64,000 nt of DNA from Aquimonas sp964586455 (GCA_964586455.1 CAZPHV010000010.1:1-64000), one strand, 5' to 3'; positions 17,122-25,998 are shown, numbered from the stretch's first letter. The notes: generated from the letters alone by a model not told the origin. Program-made: numbers and translations.

Positions 17122-17205
17122 GCCCAAAGCCCAAAGCCCAAAGCCCAAAGCCCAAAGCCCAAAGCCCAAAGCCCAAAGCCCAACCCCCAATCCCCAATCC
17201 CCAAT
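17122..17205. repeat. Heptanucleotide arrays (GCCCAAA)8 then (CCCCAAT)3
   Basis: Eight perfect GCCCAAA units (17122-17177) plus a partial unit are followed by three CCCCAAT units (17185-17205). The array abuts the assembly gap and ends 17 bp before the start codon of the FAH-family hydrolase, so it occupies that gene's promoter and leader. Copy-number change could alter spacing there. Confidence 0.95.
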
Positions 17206-17222
17206 CCCGAGCTCCGAAACCC

Positions 17223-17927
17223 ATGCCCCAGTCCAGCGTCTACGTACTGCCTCCGCCTGCTACGCCCTGCGTGGCTGTCGCCGAAAGCTCGCAGTTTTTT
17301 CCGGTCAGACGCATCTATTGCGTGGGCCGCAACTACGCCGAGCACGCGCGCGAAATGGGCGCCGACCCCACCCGCGAGGCGCCGTTCTTCTTCATGAAGC
17401 CGGCCGATGCCGTGGTGTCCGACGGTGCGCGGATTCCGTATCCCGGCCAGACCGCCGACTTCCACTACGAGGCGGAGCTGGTGGTGGCAATCAGCGGCAG
17501 CGGCGAGGCGCTGACACCTGAGCAGGCGCAGGCCCAGGTGTTCGGTTACGGCGTCGGCATCGACTTCACCCGTCGCGACCTGCAGGCGCAGTTCAAGAAA
17601 GGCGGCAAGCCTTGGGACATGGCGAAGGGCTTCGATCGCTCGGCGCCGTGCAGCGCAATCGTGCCGGCGGCGCGGATCGGTCACCCCAAGGCCGGGCGCA
17701 TCGAATTGCTCCAGAACGGTGAAGTGCGGCAATCGGCGGATATCGGCGACCTGATCTGGTCGGTCCCCGAGCTGCTGGCGAATCTGTCGACGTTCGTGCG
17801 GCTGGAACCGGGCGATCTGGTGTTCACCGGCACGCCGGCCGGGGTGGGACCCTGTGTCGCGGGTGATCGCCTGACTGCGCGTGTCGAGGGCGTGGGTGAG
17901 GTCAGCGTCGAGCTGACGGATCGCTGA
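17223..17927 (+). CDS. Fumarylacetoacetate hydrolase family protein (fumarylpyruvate hydrolase-like)
   Basis: The 234-residue protein has the FAH fold used for hydrolysis of C-C bonds in fumarylpyruvate or acylpyruvates, or for oxaloacetate decarboxylation. Family marks are YCVGRNYAEHAREMG (about 32-46), metal ligands Glu83 and Glu85 in HYEAEL and Asp114 in GIDFTRRDLQ, and LVFTGTPAGVGP near 200. Length fits the single-domain YcgM/FAHD1 group. ATG at 17223 follows a heptad array rather than a normal leader. The next gene starts one base after its stop, so they form an operon. The exact substrate is not assignable. Confidence 0.85.
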   Translation: MPQSSVYVLPPPATPCVAVAESSQFFPVRRIYCVGRNYAEHAREMGADPTREAPFFFMKPADAVVSDGARIPYPGQTADFHYEAELVVAISGSGEALTPEQAQAQVFGYGVGIDFTRRDLQAQFKKGGKPWDMAKGFDRSAPCSAIVPAARIGHPKAGRIELLQNGEVRQSADIGDLIWSVPELLANLSTFVRLEPGDLVFTGTPAGVGPCVAGDRLTARVEGVGEVSVELTDR

Positions 17928-17928
17928 G

Positions 17929-19533
17929 ATGAGTGAGCGCAGCAGCGATGTGCTGATCATCGGCGGCGGGCATAACGGCCTCGTCTGCGCGACCTATCTG
18001 GCGCGTGCCGGGCTGTCGGTGCGCGTGCTCGAGCGGCGCGGCGTGGTGGGGGGTGCGGCGGTGACCGAGGAATTCCACCCGGGCTTCCGCAACTCAACCG
18101 CGAGCTACACGGTGTCGCTGCTGCACCCGAAGGTGATCCGCGAGCTAGATCTGCACGGCCACGGCCTGCGCATCGTCGAGCGTGAGCTCGGCAATTTCCT
18201 GCCGCTGCCGGATGGCCGCTTCCTTAAGGCCGGCGAGGGCCGCACCCAGGCTGAGGTCGCGAAGTTCAGCGCTCGCGACGCCGAACGCCTGCCGGCCTAC
18301 GGCGAACACCTCGATCGCATCGCTGGCCTGCTGCGCGAGCTGGCCGTGCAGACGCCACCCAATGTACCGCCGGAAGGCGGCTGGCTGGCCGCGCTGCCCG
18401 AGTTGATCCGCGCCGCCGGGCTCGGTCGACGCGCGGCGGCGCTGGGCATCGAAGGCCAGCGCGATCTGCTGGATTTGTTCACCGATTCCGCCGGCGCCTA
18501 CCTCGAGCGCTGGTTCGAGTCCGAGCCGATCCAGGCCCTGTTCGGTTTCGATGGCGTGGTCGGCAACTACGCCAGCCCGTATGCGGCGGGCAGTGCGTAT
18601 GTACTGCTGCATCACGTATTCGGCGAGGTCAACGGCAAGGCCGGCGTATGGGGTCATGCGATCGGCGGCATGGGCGCGATCACCCAGGCGATGGCGCGCG
18701 CGGCAGAAGCTGCCGGTGTCGACATCGAACTGAATGCCAGCGTCTCGGAAGTACTGGTGGAACAGGGCAGGGCGGTCGGCGTGCGTACCGAAGATGGCCG
18801 CGTGCACCGCGCGAAGCGCGTGGTGGCCAACGTCAACCCGAAGCTGCTGTTCACCAAGCTGGTACCGCAGTCCGAGCTGCCGGCCGACTTCGCCGAGCGC
18901 ATGCGCGGTTATCGCTGTGGCTCGGGCACCTTCCGCATGAACGTGGCGCTGTCCGAGCTGCCGGATTTCAGCTGCCTGCCGGGCCGCGCGCGCGCCGAGC
19001 ACCACACCGCGGGGATCATCCTGGCACCCAGCCTGAGCTACATGGAGCAGGCCTACTTCGATGCGCGCCAGCACGGCTGGTCGCAGCAGCCTATCGTCGA
19101 GATGCTGATTCCCTCCACGCTGGACGACAGCCTTGCTCCGGCGGGTGCGCACGTGGCCAGCCTGTTCTGCCAGCACGTCGCACCCGAGCTGCCCGACGGA
19201 AAATCCTGGCCTGAGCATCGCGACACGGTGGCGCAGCGGATGATCGACACCGTCAACGCGTTCGCGCCCAACTTCAAGGCCTCGGTGCTGGGCTACCGTG
19301 CGCTTTCGCCCTTCGATCTGGAACAGGAGTTCGGGCTGACCGGCGGCGACATCTTCCACGGCGCGCTGAGCCTGAATCAGCTGTTCTCGGCGCGTCCGGT
19401 GCTGGGCCACGGCAACTACCGGATGCCGCTGAAGGGGCTCTACCTGTGCGGCTCCGGCGCGCATCCCGGCGGCGGCGTGAGCGGGCTGCCGGGGCATAAC
19501 GCGGCGCGGGAGGTGTTGAAGAGCCGGGATTAG
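17929..19533 (+). CDS. PYROXD2-like FAD-dependent oxidoreductase
   Basis: The 534-residue protein belongs to the phytoene-desaturase-like NAD(P)/FAD oxidoreductases. The dinucleotide fold is at the N-terminus (VLIIGGGHNGLVCATYLARA, about 8-27) with the second FAD contact RRGVVGGAAV. The C-terminus has the FAD motif GLYLCGSGAHPGGGVSG near 500. The long HNGL-type variant matches the PYROXD2 subfamily, whose substrates are not well defined. It begins one base after the FAH gene. Its last codons and TAG stop (GAT TAG) are part of the first GGGATTA heptad of the element at 19526-19714, so its C-terminus was set by that repeat. Confidence 0.85.
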   Translation: MSERSSDVLIIGGGHNGLVCATYLARAGLSVRVLERRGVVGGAAVTEEFHPGFRNSTASYTVSLLHPKVIRELDLHGHGLRIVERELGNFLPLPDGRFLKAGEGRTQAEVAKFSARDAERLPAYGEHLDRIAGLLRELAVQTPPNVPPEGGWLAALPELIRAAGLGRRAAALGIEGQRDLLDLFTDSAGAYLERWFESEPIQALFGFDGVVGNYASPYAAGSAYVLLHHVFGEVNGKAGVWGHAIGGMGAITQAMARAAEAAGVDIELNASVSEVLVEQGRAVGVRTEDGRVHRAKRVVANVNPKLLFTKLVPQSELPADFAERMRGYRCGSGTFRMNVALSELPDFSCLPGRARAEHHTAGIILAPSLSYMEQAYFDARQHGWSQQPIVEMLIPSTLDDSLAPAGAHVASLFCQHVAPELPDGKSWPEHRDTVAQRMIDTVNAFAPNFKASVLGYRALSPFDLEQEFGLTGGDIFHGALSLNQLFSARPVLGHGNYRMPLKGLYLCGSGAHPGGGVSGLPGHNAAREVLKSRD

Positions 19534-19714
19534 GGATTCGGGATTGGGGATTCGTTGAGAAGCCGGTGCCGAGCGCTTCGCGAGACGGGTTGCGAGCGCT
19601 TCGGCCAATTCGTGCCGAGCAGACGGCACCGTTCAGCAGCTCCGCTTCGACCGGCCCAGTGCTTCGCGCACCATCGACGGAGCCGCTGCAAACGAATCCC
19701 GAATCCCTAATCCC
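19526..19714. repeat. Heptad-bounded inverted-repeat element between convergent genes
   Basis: Left array: GGGATTA, GGGATTC, GGGATTG, GGGATTC (19526-19553). Right array, reverse-complemented: GGGATTA, GGGATTC, GGGATTC (19694-19714). The inverted ends enclose about 140 bp of unique sequence. Both flanking genes end on GAT TAG within the outermost GGGATTA unit, the oxidoreductase at 19531-19533 and the NUDIX gene at 19707-19709. It may serve as a two-way terminator. Confidence 0.9.
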
Positions 19715-20270
19715 ACGCAGTCACGCAGCTGCCGTCGGGATTGCGCTCCACAAAGAACAGCCCCGCGTAGAGCTTGGGATCGATCGAAAACCCCTCGCGA
19801 CGCTTTGCGTCCAGCCATGCGGGCGCTTCGGTCCGGGGGATCTCGTGCACCGTGATGTTCTCGGTGGCGTCACCGCCGCCGGCGCCGACGCGAGTCAGGC
19901 CGTGCGCGCGGACGAACGCGATCTGCTCGGTGCTCATGCCGGAGGACGAAGGGCCCATCATCAAGAACTCGACGCGCGCGGCGTGCCAGCCGGTTTCCTC
20001 TTCCAGTTCGCGCTGAGCGGCGAGCTCGATCGATTCGGCACCATCGATGTCACCGACCAGGCCGGCCGGCATCTCGATGCTGCGCTGCTGGATCGGCTCG
20101 CGGAATTGCTCGACGAAGACGATGCAGTCCTCCGGCGTGACCGCGACCACGATCACCGCGCTGCCGGCATTGGTGCGCTCGGCGTACTCCCAGCGACCGC
20201 GCTTGCACAGGCGCAGGTAGCGGGCTTCGTGAAGGGTTTCGACCGGTTCAGGCGAAGCGTTCGGGCTCAT
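19707..20270 (-). CDS. NUDIX hydrolase, ADP-ribose pyrophosphatase-like
   Basis: The 187-residue protein has a complete Nudix box at 73-95: Gly73, Glu79, then REL-EEE-TGW, which binds Mg2+ and cleaves a nucleoside diphosphate linked to X. The preceding EQFREPIQQRSIEMPAG block (about 54-70) is characteristic of ADP-ribose/NDP-sugar pyrophosphatases. ATG at 20270 gives family length; an in-frame ATG at 20300 is possible. The gene is convergent with the oxidoreductase and its TAG stop is inside the heptad element. The upstream gene at 20432 is divergent. The specific nucleotide substrate is not certain. Confidence 0.88.
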   Translation of the reverse strand: MSPNASPEPVETLHEARYLRLCKRGRWEYAERTNAGSAVIVVAVTPEDCIVFVEQFREPIQQRSIEMPAGLVGDIDGAESIELAAQRELEEETGWHAARVEFLMMGPSSSGMSTEQIAFVRAHGLTRVGAGGGDATENITVHEIPRTEAPAWLDAKRREGFSIDPKLYAGLFFVERNPDGSCVTAWD

Positions 20271-20431
20271 CGGGCAGGCCTTGGCTAGAATGTGCGTCAT
20301 CTTAGCCGCGAGCGATTGCTGCTCCGCGTGCAGGGACTTCATGCCGGTGCGAGTGCCGCTGGGGAACCCCACGCCCCGAGCGCTGTCCCTTGAGCCTCGC
20401 GCCCCCTTTGTCTGTCACGGAAACTCCGCTC

Positions 20432-21826
20432 ATGTCGCTGAAGCGTCTCCTGTTGTGCACCCTGCTGCTGACTCCGCCTGCCGCGCTGCTTGCTCAGGTT
20501 GAACCCCAGGGCAAGACCCTGGAATCGCCCGAGCAGGTCGAAAAGGCGCTGGCCGCGATCGACGACACGGAGAGCCTGCTGGAGCTGGCGGGGCAACTGC
20601 GCCAGGCGGGAGATCTCATGAAAGAGACTCTGGTGTGGAAGCGCCTGGCTGGCTTGCGGCCGCATGTAGGGGCGTTCCGCTACGAAATGGCCGCAGGCTA
20701 TGCGCAGCAGGACCTGAAGTCGGAGGCCTACAGCGCCTTGCTGAGCATGCAGAAGGCTGGATTCGCGCACGAGCTCGAGAAGGATCCCCGCTTTTCCCAG
20801 GTAAGTGAGACGGGGGCATGGAAGTACATCGTTGAAGGCTTCCAAAGCAACCGACAGAGTTTTGGTGAGGGACGTGTCGTCCACACCTTGCCCCGCGAAG
20901 ACCTCTTGATCGAGAGCATCGCCTTCGATTCCAGCAGAGGGCGGCCGCTGGTAGGCAGCGTGCGAGAAGGCAAGGTCTATGTGATCGAGGAGGACGGTGC
21001 GCTGAAGGTGCTCGCCGAGGCCGACGAGGCCAACGGCATGTGGGGCGTGTTCGGGGTTGCCGTGGATGCCGAGCGCGGTGTTCTGTGGGTTGCTTCCAGT
21101 GCGGTGCCGCACTACAAGGGCTACAGCGCCGAACGCGATCTTGGCAAGGCCGGCATCTTCAAGTTCGAGCTTTCCAGCGGCAAGTTCGTCAAGAGTTTTC
21201 TGTCGCCGGTTGTGCCCGGCCAGAGCTTTGTGCTGTCCACGATCACGGTGGCTGCAGATGGCAGTGTCTATGCCTTGGATAGTCTCAACAACGTCATCTA
21301 TCAGGTAATCGAAGATCGCTTTCGTCGGATTCTGCAGGCTCCCCATCTGGCTGGAATCCGAGCGCTGGCAGTCTCCGGCGACTCGAAAAGCCTGTACTTC
21401 AACGACGTGGAGCGCGGGATTCTAGGGGTCGATCTGGAGAGCGGAAAGCCTTTCGATGTTCCCGTGCCCGCGGATCTGAGCTTGGTCAACATCGAGTCGA
21501 TGGCATGGTGGAACAACCACTTGATTATCGTTCAGAATGGTCTTCCGCCGAACCGAATCATGCGCCTCAAACTTTCGGCTGACGGCCGCCAGATTGCCCA
21601 GGCGCATCCGCTCGATGCCAACCAGCAAGCATTGCCGCTGCAGGTCGGCGCGGCACTTGGCAAAGATGCTGCCCTTTACGTGATCGGTAACAGCCAGCGC
21701 AACGGCTACGACCGGTTTGGGCTGCCGCGCAATCGCGAGCGCATCGAGGGCGCGCGCATCTACCAGCTGCAGGCCGACTTCGCGATGGACCGAGTGGAGG
21801 CGCGCCCGGCTCAGTTGGGGCTCTGA
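20432..21826 (+). CDS. Secreted beta-propeller protein, function unknown
   Basis: The 464-residue exported protein has a signal peptide (about 1-21, MSLKRLLLCTLLL then an Ala-Leu-Ala end), a short helical TPR-like part (about 45-110) and then repeated blade-like strands typical of NHL/SMP-30 beta-propellers, with VAVDAERGVLWVASS and VAADGSVYALDSLNN as the clearest blades. No catalytic residues can be named. ATG at 20432 begins the signal peptide. It is divergent from the NUDIX gene. A 162-bp repeat element begins 17 bp after its stop. Likely an extracytoplasmic binding or lactonase-like protein. Confidence 0.7.
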   Translation: MSLKRLLLCTLLLTPPAALLAQVEPQGKTLESPEQVEKALAAIDDTESLLELAGQLRQAGDLMKETLVWKRLAGLRPHVGAFRYEMAAGYAQQDLKSEAYSALLSMQKAGFAHELEKDPRFSQVSETGAWKYIVEGFQSNRQSFGEGRVVHTLPREDLLIESIAFDSSRGRPLVGSVREGKVYVIEEDGALKVLAEADEANGMWGVFGVAVDAERGVLWVASSAVPHYKGYSAERDLGKAGIFKFELSSGKFVKSFLSPVVPGQSFVLSTITVAADGSVYALDSLNNVIYQVIEDRFRRILQAPHLAGIRALAVSGDSKSLYFNDVERGILGVDLESGKPFDVPVPADLSLVNIESMAWWNNHLIIVQNGLPPNRIMRLKLSADGRQIAQAHPLDANQQALPLQVGAALGKDAALYVIGNSQRNGYDRFGLPRNRERIEGARIYQLQADFAMDRVEARPAQLGL

Positions 21827-21842
21827 TTCCGCGGGTATGCTC

Positions 21843-22004
21843 CAGCAGTCTGTCGGACTTTGCTTGGCCGGGCTGCAAATCTGCCTGCGCGGTCCACTAT
21901 CCGTTGATTCTTGGCCGAGCGCCCACTCGGCCTTCAAATCGTCGAAAACCTGTCCTCCCGCAGTCGAGAATCGCCTCGACCCCCAAAGCCCGACAGGCTG
22001 CTAG
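21843..22004 (+). repeat. 165-bp inverted-end element, copy A
   Basis: The 162-bp copy starts CCAGCAGTCTGTCGG and ends CCGACAGGCTGCTAG. The ends are inverted repeats of about 21 bp (TAGCAGCCTGTCGG, then A/G, CTTTGG). Inside are GGCCGGGCTGCAAATC and the hairpin-like GGCCGAGcgcccaCTCGGCC. It lies between the beta-propeller gene and the end of the exonuclease gene, whose TAG stop is the terminal CTAG of the element. Confidence 0.9.
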
Positions 22005-22894
22005 CCACCGGTGAGGGCGGCGATGCGCCGTCGGGTCATTGGCCCCAGCTTCAGCTGTTCGGCAAGCGCATCCAGCTGTGCGCGGTCGGGTGCCTGGCGC
22101 CGGCAGCGCGCGGCGGCGTCGCCGACATCAAGATCGCGCCGGATCGTAGCCAGTTCGCGGCACAGCAACGCCATGTCGCGATGTGCATCGATGCGCTGGG
22201 CGTGCGCGGCCGCGCCGCGGATGCGTAGGAAGGGCAGCTCACCGAGTCGCTGCAGCAGGCCATCCAGGCTGCCGAAATGATCGAGCAGGGCGGCGGCGGT
22301 CTTGGCGCCGACGCCCGGCACGCCGGGGATGTTGTCGACGGCATCCCCGGCCAGGCCGAGAAAGTCCGGGATCTGCTGCGCATGCACGCCGTAGCGCTCG
22401 CGTACGCCGGAGGCGTCCCAGCGCTGGTTGCGGGCGTAGTCCCACTGACTGTCGCCCTCGTCGAGCAACTGCGAGAGATCCTTGTCAGCCGACACGATCA
22501 AGCCGCGTAGGCCGGCTGCGCGTAAGCCGGCCAAGAGGCTGCCGATCAGGTCGTCGGCTTCGTACTCGACGTCCGCCACGGTGCACAGGCCCAGTGCCTC
22601 GCACAGTGCCCTGCACTGCTTGAACTGGTACTTCAGCGCGTCCGGGGCGGGTTCACGGTTGGCTTTGTAGGCCGGGTACAGCCGATTGCGGAACGAGGTC
22701 TCAAGCGATTCATCGAAGGCGACCGCGATCCGCTCCGGGCGAATGTTCTCCAGCAGTTCAAGCACGAAACGCAGGAATCCCTGCACCGCGTTGACCGGGC
22801 GGCCTTCGTGATCGGTGAACTCGTCAGGAATCGAATGCCAGGCGCGGAACACGTACAGGCTGGCATCGACCAGCAGGACGGGGCTGGTGCTCAA
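22001..22894 (-). CDS. 5'-3' exonuclease / flap endonuclease (ExoIX-like, PolA N-terminal type)
   Basis: The 297-residue protein corresponds to the stand-alone 5'-nuclease domain of DNA polymerase I. Acidic metal ligands are readable: Asp10 (LLVDAS), Asp61 (AFDES), Glu112 and Asp114 (YEADDLIG), Asp137 and Asp139 (SADKDL) and Asp184/Asp187 (GLAGDAVDNIPG), followed by the helix-hairpin-helix GVPGVGAKTAAALL. It removes RNA primers or flaps. I chose TTG at 22894: an AGGA box lies 9 bp upstream and TTGA overlaps the stop of the nitroreductase gene. Its TAG stop comes from repeat copy A. Confidence 0.88.
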   Translation of the reverse strand: MSTSPVLLVDASLYVFRAWHSIPDEFTDHEGRPVNAVQGFLRFVLELLENIRPERIAVAFDESLETSFRNRLYPAYKANREPAPDALKYQFKQCRALCEALGLCTVADVEYEADDLIGSLLAGLRAAGLRGLIVSADKDLSQLLDEGDSQWDYARNQRWDASGVRERYGVHAQQIPDFLGLAGDAVDNIPGVPGVGAKTAAALLDHFGSLDGLLQRLGELPFLRIRGAAAHAQRIDAHRDMALLCRELATIRRDLDVGDAAARCRRQAPDRAQLDALAEQLKLGPMTRRRIAALTGG

Positions 22895-23454
22895 GGTGTC
22901 CAATCCTGCAGCCGTGACTGCGGGTCCGGGCGCGGGCGCTCGGCGATCTGTTCTCGCGGTGTGCCCAGATGGATGAAGCCGACGATGGCCTCGTTCTCGT
23001 CGACGCCCAGCCGTTGGCGGATGAGCTCGTCGTAGGCCGCCCAGCTGGTCAGCCACTGGCCACCGAAACCTGCCGCCTGGGCCGCCTGCAGTAGGGCGAA
23101 ACAGACGCAGCCCGAGGTGAGCTGCTGTTCGATGAGCGGAATTCGGTGAGGTTGGGCATAACAGCCGATCACCGTGATCACTAGCGGTGCCTGCACGAAG
23201 CGCCTGCGCTCCTTGTCGAGCGCGGTGGAATCGATTTCCGGGTTCAGGGCCAGCGCACGCTCAGCCAGAGCCTCGCCAAGCCGCGCCCGCGCATCGCCTC
23301 GGATCGCCAGGAAGCGCCAGGGTGTCAACGCGCCATGGTCGGGTACACGCGACGCCGTGCGCAGCAGTTCCAGTAGCTGGGCGGAGTCCGGCGCGGGTTC
23401 AGCGAGCAGGCGGGAGGGCGTTGAGCGTCGCTGGTCGAGCGCAAGCAGGTTCAT
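22891..23454 (-). CDS. Nitroreductase family protein, YdjA-like
   Basis: The 187-residue FMN-binding oxidoreductase matches the small single-domain YdjA group (183 in E. coli), which reduces nitro compounds or quinones with NAD(P)H. Family signs are RTASRVPDHGALTPWRFLAI (about 32-51), in which the Arg and the PW(R) segment contact FMN, and a LLQAAQAAGFGGQWLTSW block near 120-137. ATG at 23454 is preceded on this strand by a purine-poor leader. It overlaps the exonuclease gene by 4 bp. The two-gene operon is divergent from the DUF1631 gene. The physiological substrate is unknown. Confidence 0.87.
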   Translation of the reverse strand: MNLLALDQRRSTPSRLLAEPAPDSAQLLELLRTASRVPDHGALTPWRFLAIRGDARARLGEALAERALALNPEIDSTALDKERRRFVQAPLVITVIGCYAQPHRIPLIEQQLTSGCVCFALLQAAQAAGFGGQWLTSWAAYDELIRQRLGVDENEAIVGFIHLGTPREQIAERPRPDPQSRLQDWTP

Positions 23455-23655
23455 CGATCGGGATTCCGGTGTGGGAAATGCAGGTGACGAAAGACGTCGC
23501 TGGCGCGCCGGCTCTGTCACACTTGCGACCTGGGTGGCGGTGTTGATGGCAGGCAGTGGTAGCGAAGCGCGAGGCCACTCACGTTTCGCCACATTTGCGG
23601 CCCGTAGACTCGCGAGCCTTGGAGGGAGCGAATTACGCGCCTGAGGTGGAACGCC

Positions 23656-25998
23656 ATGGTCAGCAAGTCTACCCTCGACAATGTATTGGACATCAACGGT
23701 CGCCTTGCGATGAAGCCGGGTTTCGACATCTCGTCGCTGGTCTCCGGCCTGCGCGCGCGCGCTACCAAGCGCCTCCCGGCTTTCCTGGTCGAAACCCTGG
23801 AAAAGGCCGACAACACGCTGTTCGATTTTGTGCAGCGCGCCGACGGGTCCCTGAATCATCAGGAGTACTTCGACGCGATGCGCGAACTGCGCAAGCAGCG
23901 TCCGGTGATCGAGCAGCGCTTCGTGGAGCATCTGCTGATCGCGTTCGCCGCCTACGAGCGGCGCGCTCCTTTAAAGATTGACCTGGAACAGGGCGGGCGC
24001 AGCGTCGAGCCTGGCGAGCTGTCCCTCGTCTCGGAAGAGGAGCTGGAAGAACAGCTCAGTGCGCGAATGGTCGCCGTCGCGATCTCGCGTGGACTCGGCC
24101 CGGCTCTGCACCAGATCAATCGCCGTCTTGGCGCCTTGATCGGTGGCGTCGAGATCGACGACGACAACAGCCCGGTCGGCCCCGCGCACATCGCGCAGGC
24201 GTTCCGCACGTCGCTCACGGGCCTGGATATCTCGGTTCGGGTGAAGGTGCTGCTGTTCAAGCTGTACGAACGCGAGTTCCAGCGCCTGCTGCCCGCCTTT
24301 TACGTGGATCTCAACAAGGCGCTGGTCGAATCAGGCGTGCTGCCTGAAATTCGCCACAGCGTGGCCCGGCGTCCCGGCCTGCCGCAGCGCCCCGCTGAGC
24401 AACTGCGCGAGGGCGAGTCGGAAGCCGGCTACGGACAGGCATCACGCGAGTACGCAGAGCAGTCGCAGGTCAGTCCGGCCGCCGAGCAGGCCTTGTTCTC
24501 GACCCTGCACGAACTGCTGGAGTCGTATCGCGGTGCACGCGGTTCGCGTGGTGCGTTCTCGGTTCCAGCGGGTGGCGCGCATTCGGGTGAGTCCTCAGGC
24601 GTCGGCGAAACCGAGCCACTACGGCCGCTGTCGCCCAACGAAATGCTGTCGGTGCTCTCGCTGTATCAGAACGAGCTCCCCGACTCGGTAAGCGACGCGC
24701 TGGACGATCCCGACCAAAGCCTCGCTCAGCGACTGAAGCAGGAGCTTCTCACCGGGGCCGAGCGACTGGGCCTGGACCCGAACACCTCGCGCATGAGCGC
24801 GGCGGATGAAGACGCGATTGATCTGGTCGGCATGCTGTTCGAAGTTCTGCTGGAAGAGCGCGACTTCCACACCGACACGCGCAAGACGATCAGTCGCATG
24901 ATCGTACCCTTCATCAAGGTGGCGTTGCTGGACCGACGGATGTTCCTGCAGAAGTCGCATCCAGCGCGCAAGCTGCTGAACTCGCTGGCGGAGGCCTGCG
25001 AAGGCAACACCGGCGAAGCTCCCCAGGATCGCGAGCTGCTGGATCGAGTGCGGCGTACCGTCGATCGATTGAGCGTCGAGTTCAACGAAGACGTGGCCAT
25101 CTTCGAAACTCTGGAGCAGGAGTTCCGCGAATTCATCGAGCAGCACCGTCGGCGGATTGCTCTCGCCGAGCGGCGCGCGGCGGAAGCCCAGCGCGGCAAG
25201 GAGCGACTGGAGTTCGCGCGCGCCGCGGCGACGGTCGAGCTGAATCGGCGGCTTGAACTGCACCCTGAGCTGGCGCCGGCCGTTGACTCCTTCCTGCGTC
25301 GCTATTGGGTCCACCACATCACCTTGATGGGTCTGCGCGAAGGGCATGACGCTCCGAAGTATCAGTCGGCGCTGGCGGCGGGTGATTCCCTGCTTGGCGC
25401 ATGGTCGGAGTCGCGCGAGCGACGCCAGTTTTCCGAAAGCGCGTTCTCGGTCCTGCGTCCGCAGCTGGAGCCCGTACTGCACAGCGCCGGCTGCGTGGGT
25501 GCCGCCGCTGACGAAGTGCTGCAGTCCCTCTTGGCCGCACTCAGCCCGCGTGCCGCTTCGCCGGAGATCCAGCAGCAGTTGGCCGGTGCGGTCGAACGCA
25601 ATGCGCCGCCGATGGATTCCCCGACCTTGGCCGTCGCCAGTGTTGGCGACGACATCGAGCCCGAGCCGGATCCGCTGGCAGGGCTTGATTTCAACGCCGA
25701 CGACGTCGAGCGCATTCGCAAGCTGCCGGTCGGCACCTGGGTGCAATTCATCGATGAGGAAGGCAACGCTCAGCCTGCCAAGCTGAGCTGGCAGAGCCCG
25801 ATTTCGAACCGCCTGCTGTTCGTCAATCGCCGCGGCCTGCGCTACTGCGTCGCCTCGGCAGAAGAGCTGGCGGCGATGATCGGGGTCAAGCGGTTGGTGA
25901 TCCGCCAGAACGATGCGGCTTTTGAGCACGCGATGAACCAGGTCCTCGGGCGACTGCGCGCCAGCGGCAAGGCGGGTGAAGGCGACAGCGCGGGCTAG
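23656..25998 (+). CDS. DUF1631 family protein
   Basis: The 780-residue soluble, acidic, mostly helical protein belongs to the DUF1631 family, common in beta- and gammaproteobacteria and of unknown function. The N-terminal 200 residues hold the conserved block with EHLLIAFAAYERR and LLFKLYEREFQRLLP. A long coiled region with EQHRRRIALAERRAAEAQRG is near 500. The C-terminus (about 675-770) has WVQFIDEEGNAQPAKLSW...LLFVNRRG, a PilZ-like beta fold that may bind c-di-GMP, though I see no clear RxxxR motif. ATG at 23656 has GGTGGAACGCC upstream. Its TAG stop is the first CTAG of repeat copy B. Confidence 0.85.
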   Translation: MVSKSTLDNVLDINGRLAMKPGFDISSLVSGLRARATKRLPAFLVETLEKADNTLFDFVQRADGSLNHQEYFDAMRELRKQRPVIEQRFVEHLLIAFAAYERRAPLKIDLEQGGRSVEPGELSLVSEEELEEQLSARMVAVAISRGLGPALHQINRRLGALIGGVEIDDDNSPVGPAHIAQAFRTSLTGLDISVRVKVLLFKLYEREFQRLLPAFYVDLNKALVESGVLPEIRHSVARRPGLPQRPAEQLREGESEAGYGQASREYAEQSQVSPAAEQALFSTLHELLESYRGARGSRGAFSVPAGGAHSGESSGVGETEPLRPLSPNEMLSVLSLYQNELPDSVSDALDDPDQSLAQRLKQELLTGAERLGLDPNTSRMSAADEDAIDLVGMLFEVLLEERDFHTDTRKTISRMIVPFIKVALLDRRMFLQKSHPARKLLNSLAEACEGNTGEAPQDRELLDRVRRTVDRLSVEFNEDVAIFETLEQEFREFIEQHRRRIALAERRAAEAQRGKERLEFARAAATVELNRRLELHPELAPAVDSFLRRYWVHHITLMGLREGHDAPKYQSALAAGDSLLGAWSESRERRQFSESAFSVLRPQLEPVLHSAGCVGAAADEVLQSLLAALSPRAASPEIQQQLAGAVERNAPPMDSPTLAVASVGDDIEPEPDPLAGLDFNADDVERIRKLPVGTWVQFIDEEGNAQPAKLSWQSPISNRLLFVNRRGLRYCVASAEELAAMIGVKRLVIRQNDAAFEHAMNQVLGRLRASGKAGEGDSAG

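Larger units (their letters stand above)
16609..17222. other. 614-bp repeat-filled region with assembly gap
   Basis: The region holds a dispersed CCCCTCTCCC-type repeat (16811-16980), a 100-N gap (17022-17121) and a heptanucleotide array (17122-17205). No gene is credible; open frames here are only open because of the N run and the repeat. Confidence 0.7.

Noticed and set aside
16671..17960. Very long frames crossing the N gap
   Set aside because: They are open only because the undetermined bases are read as unknown residues and because 7-bp repeats lack stops in some frames.
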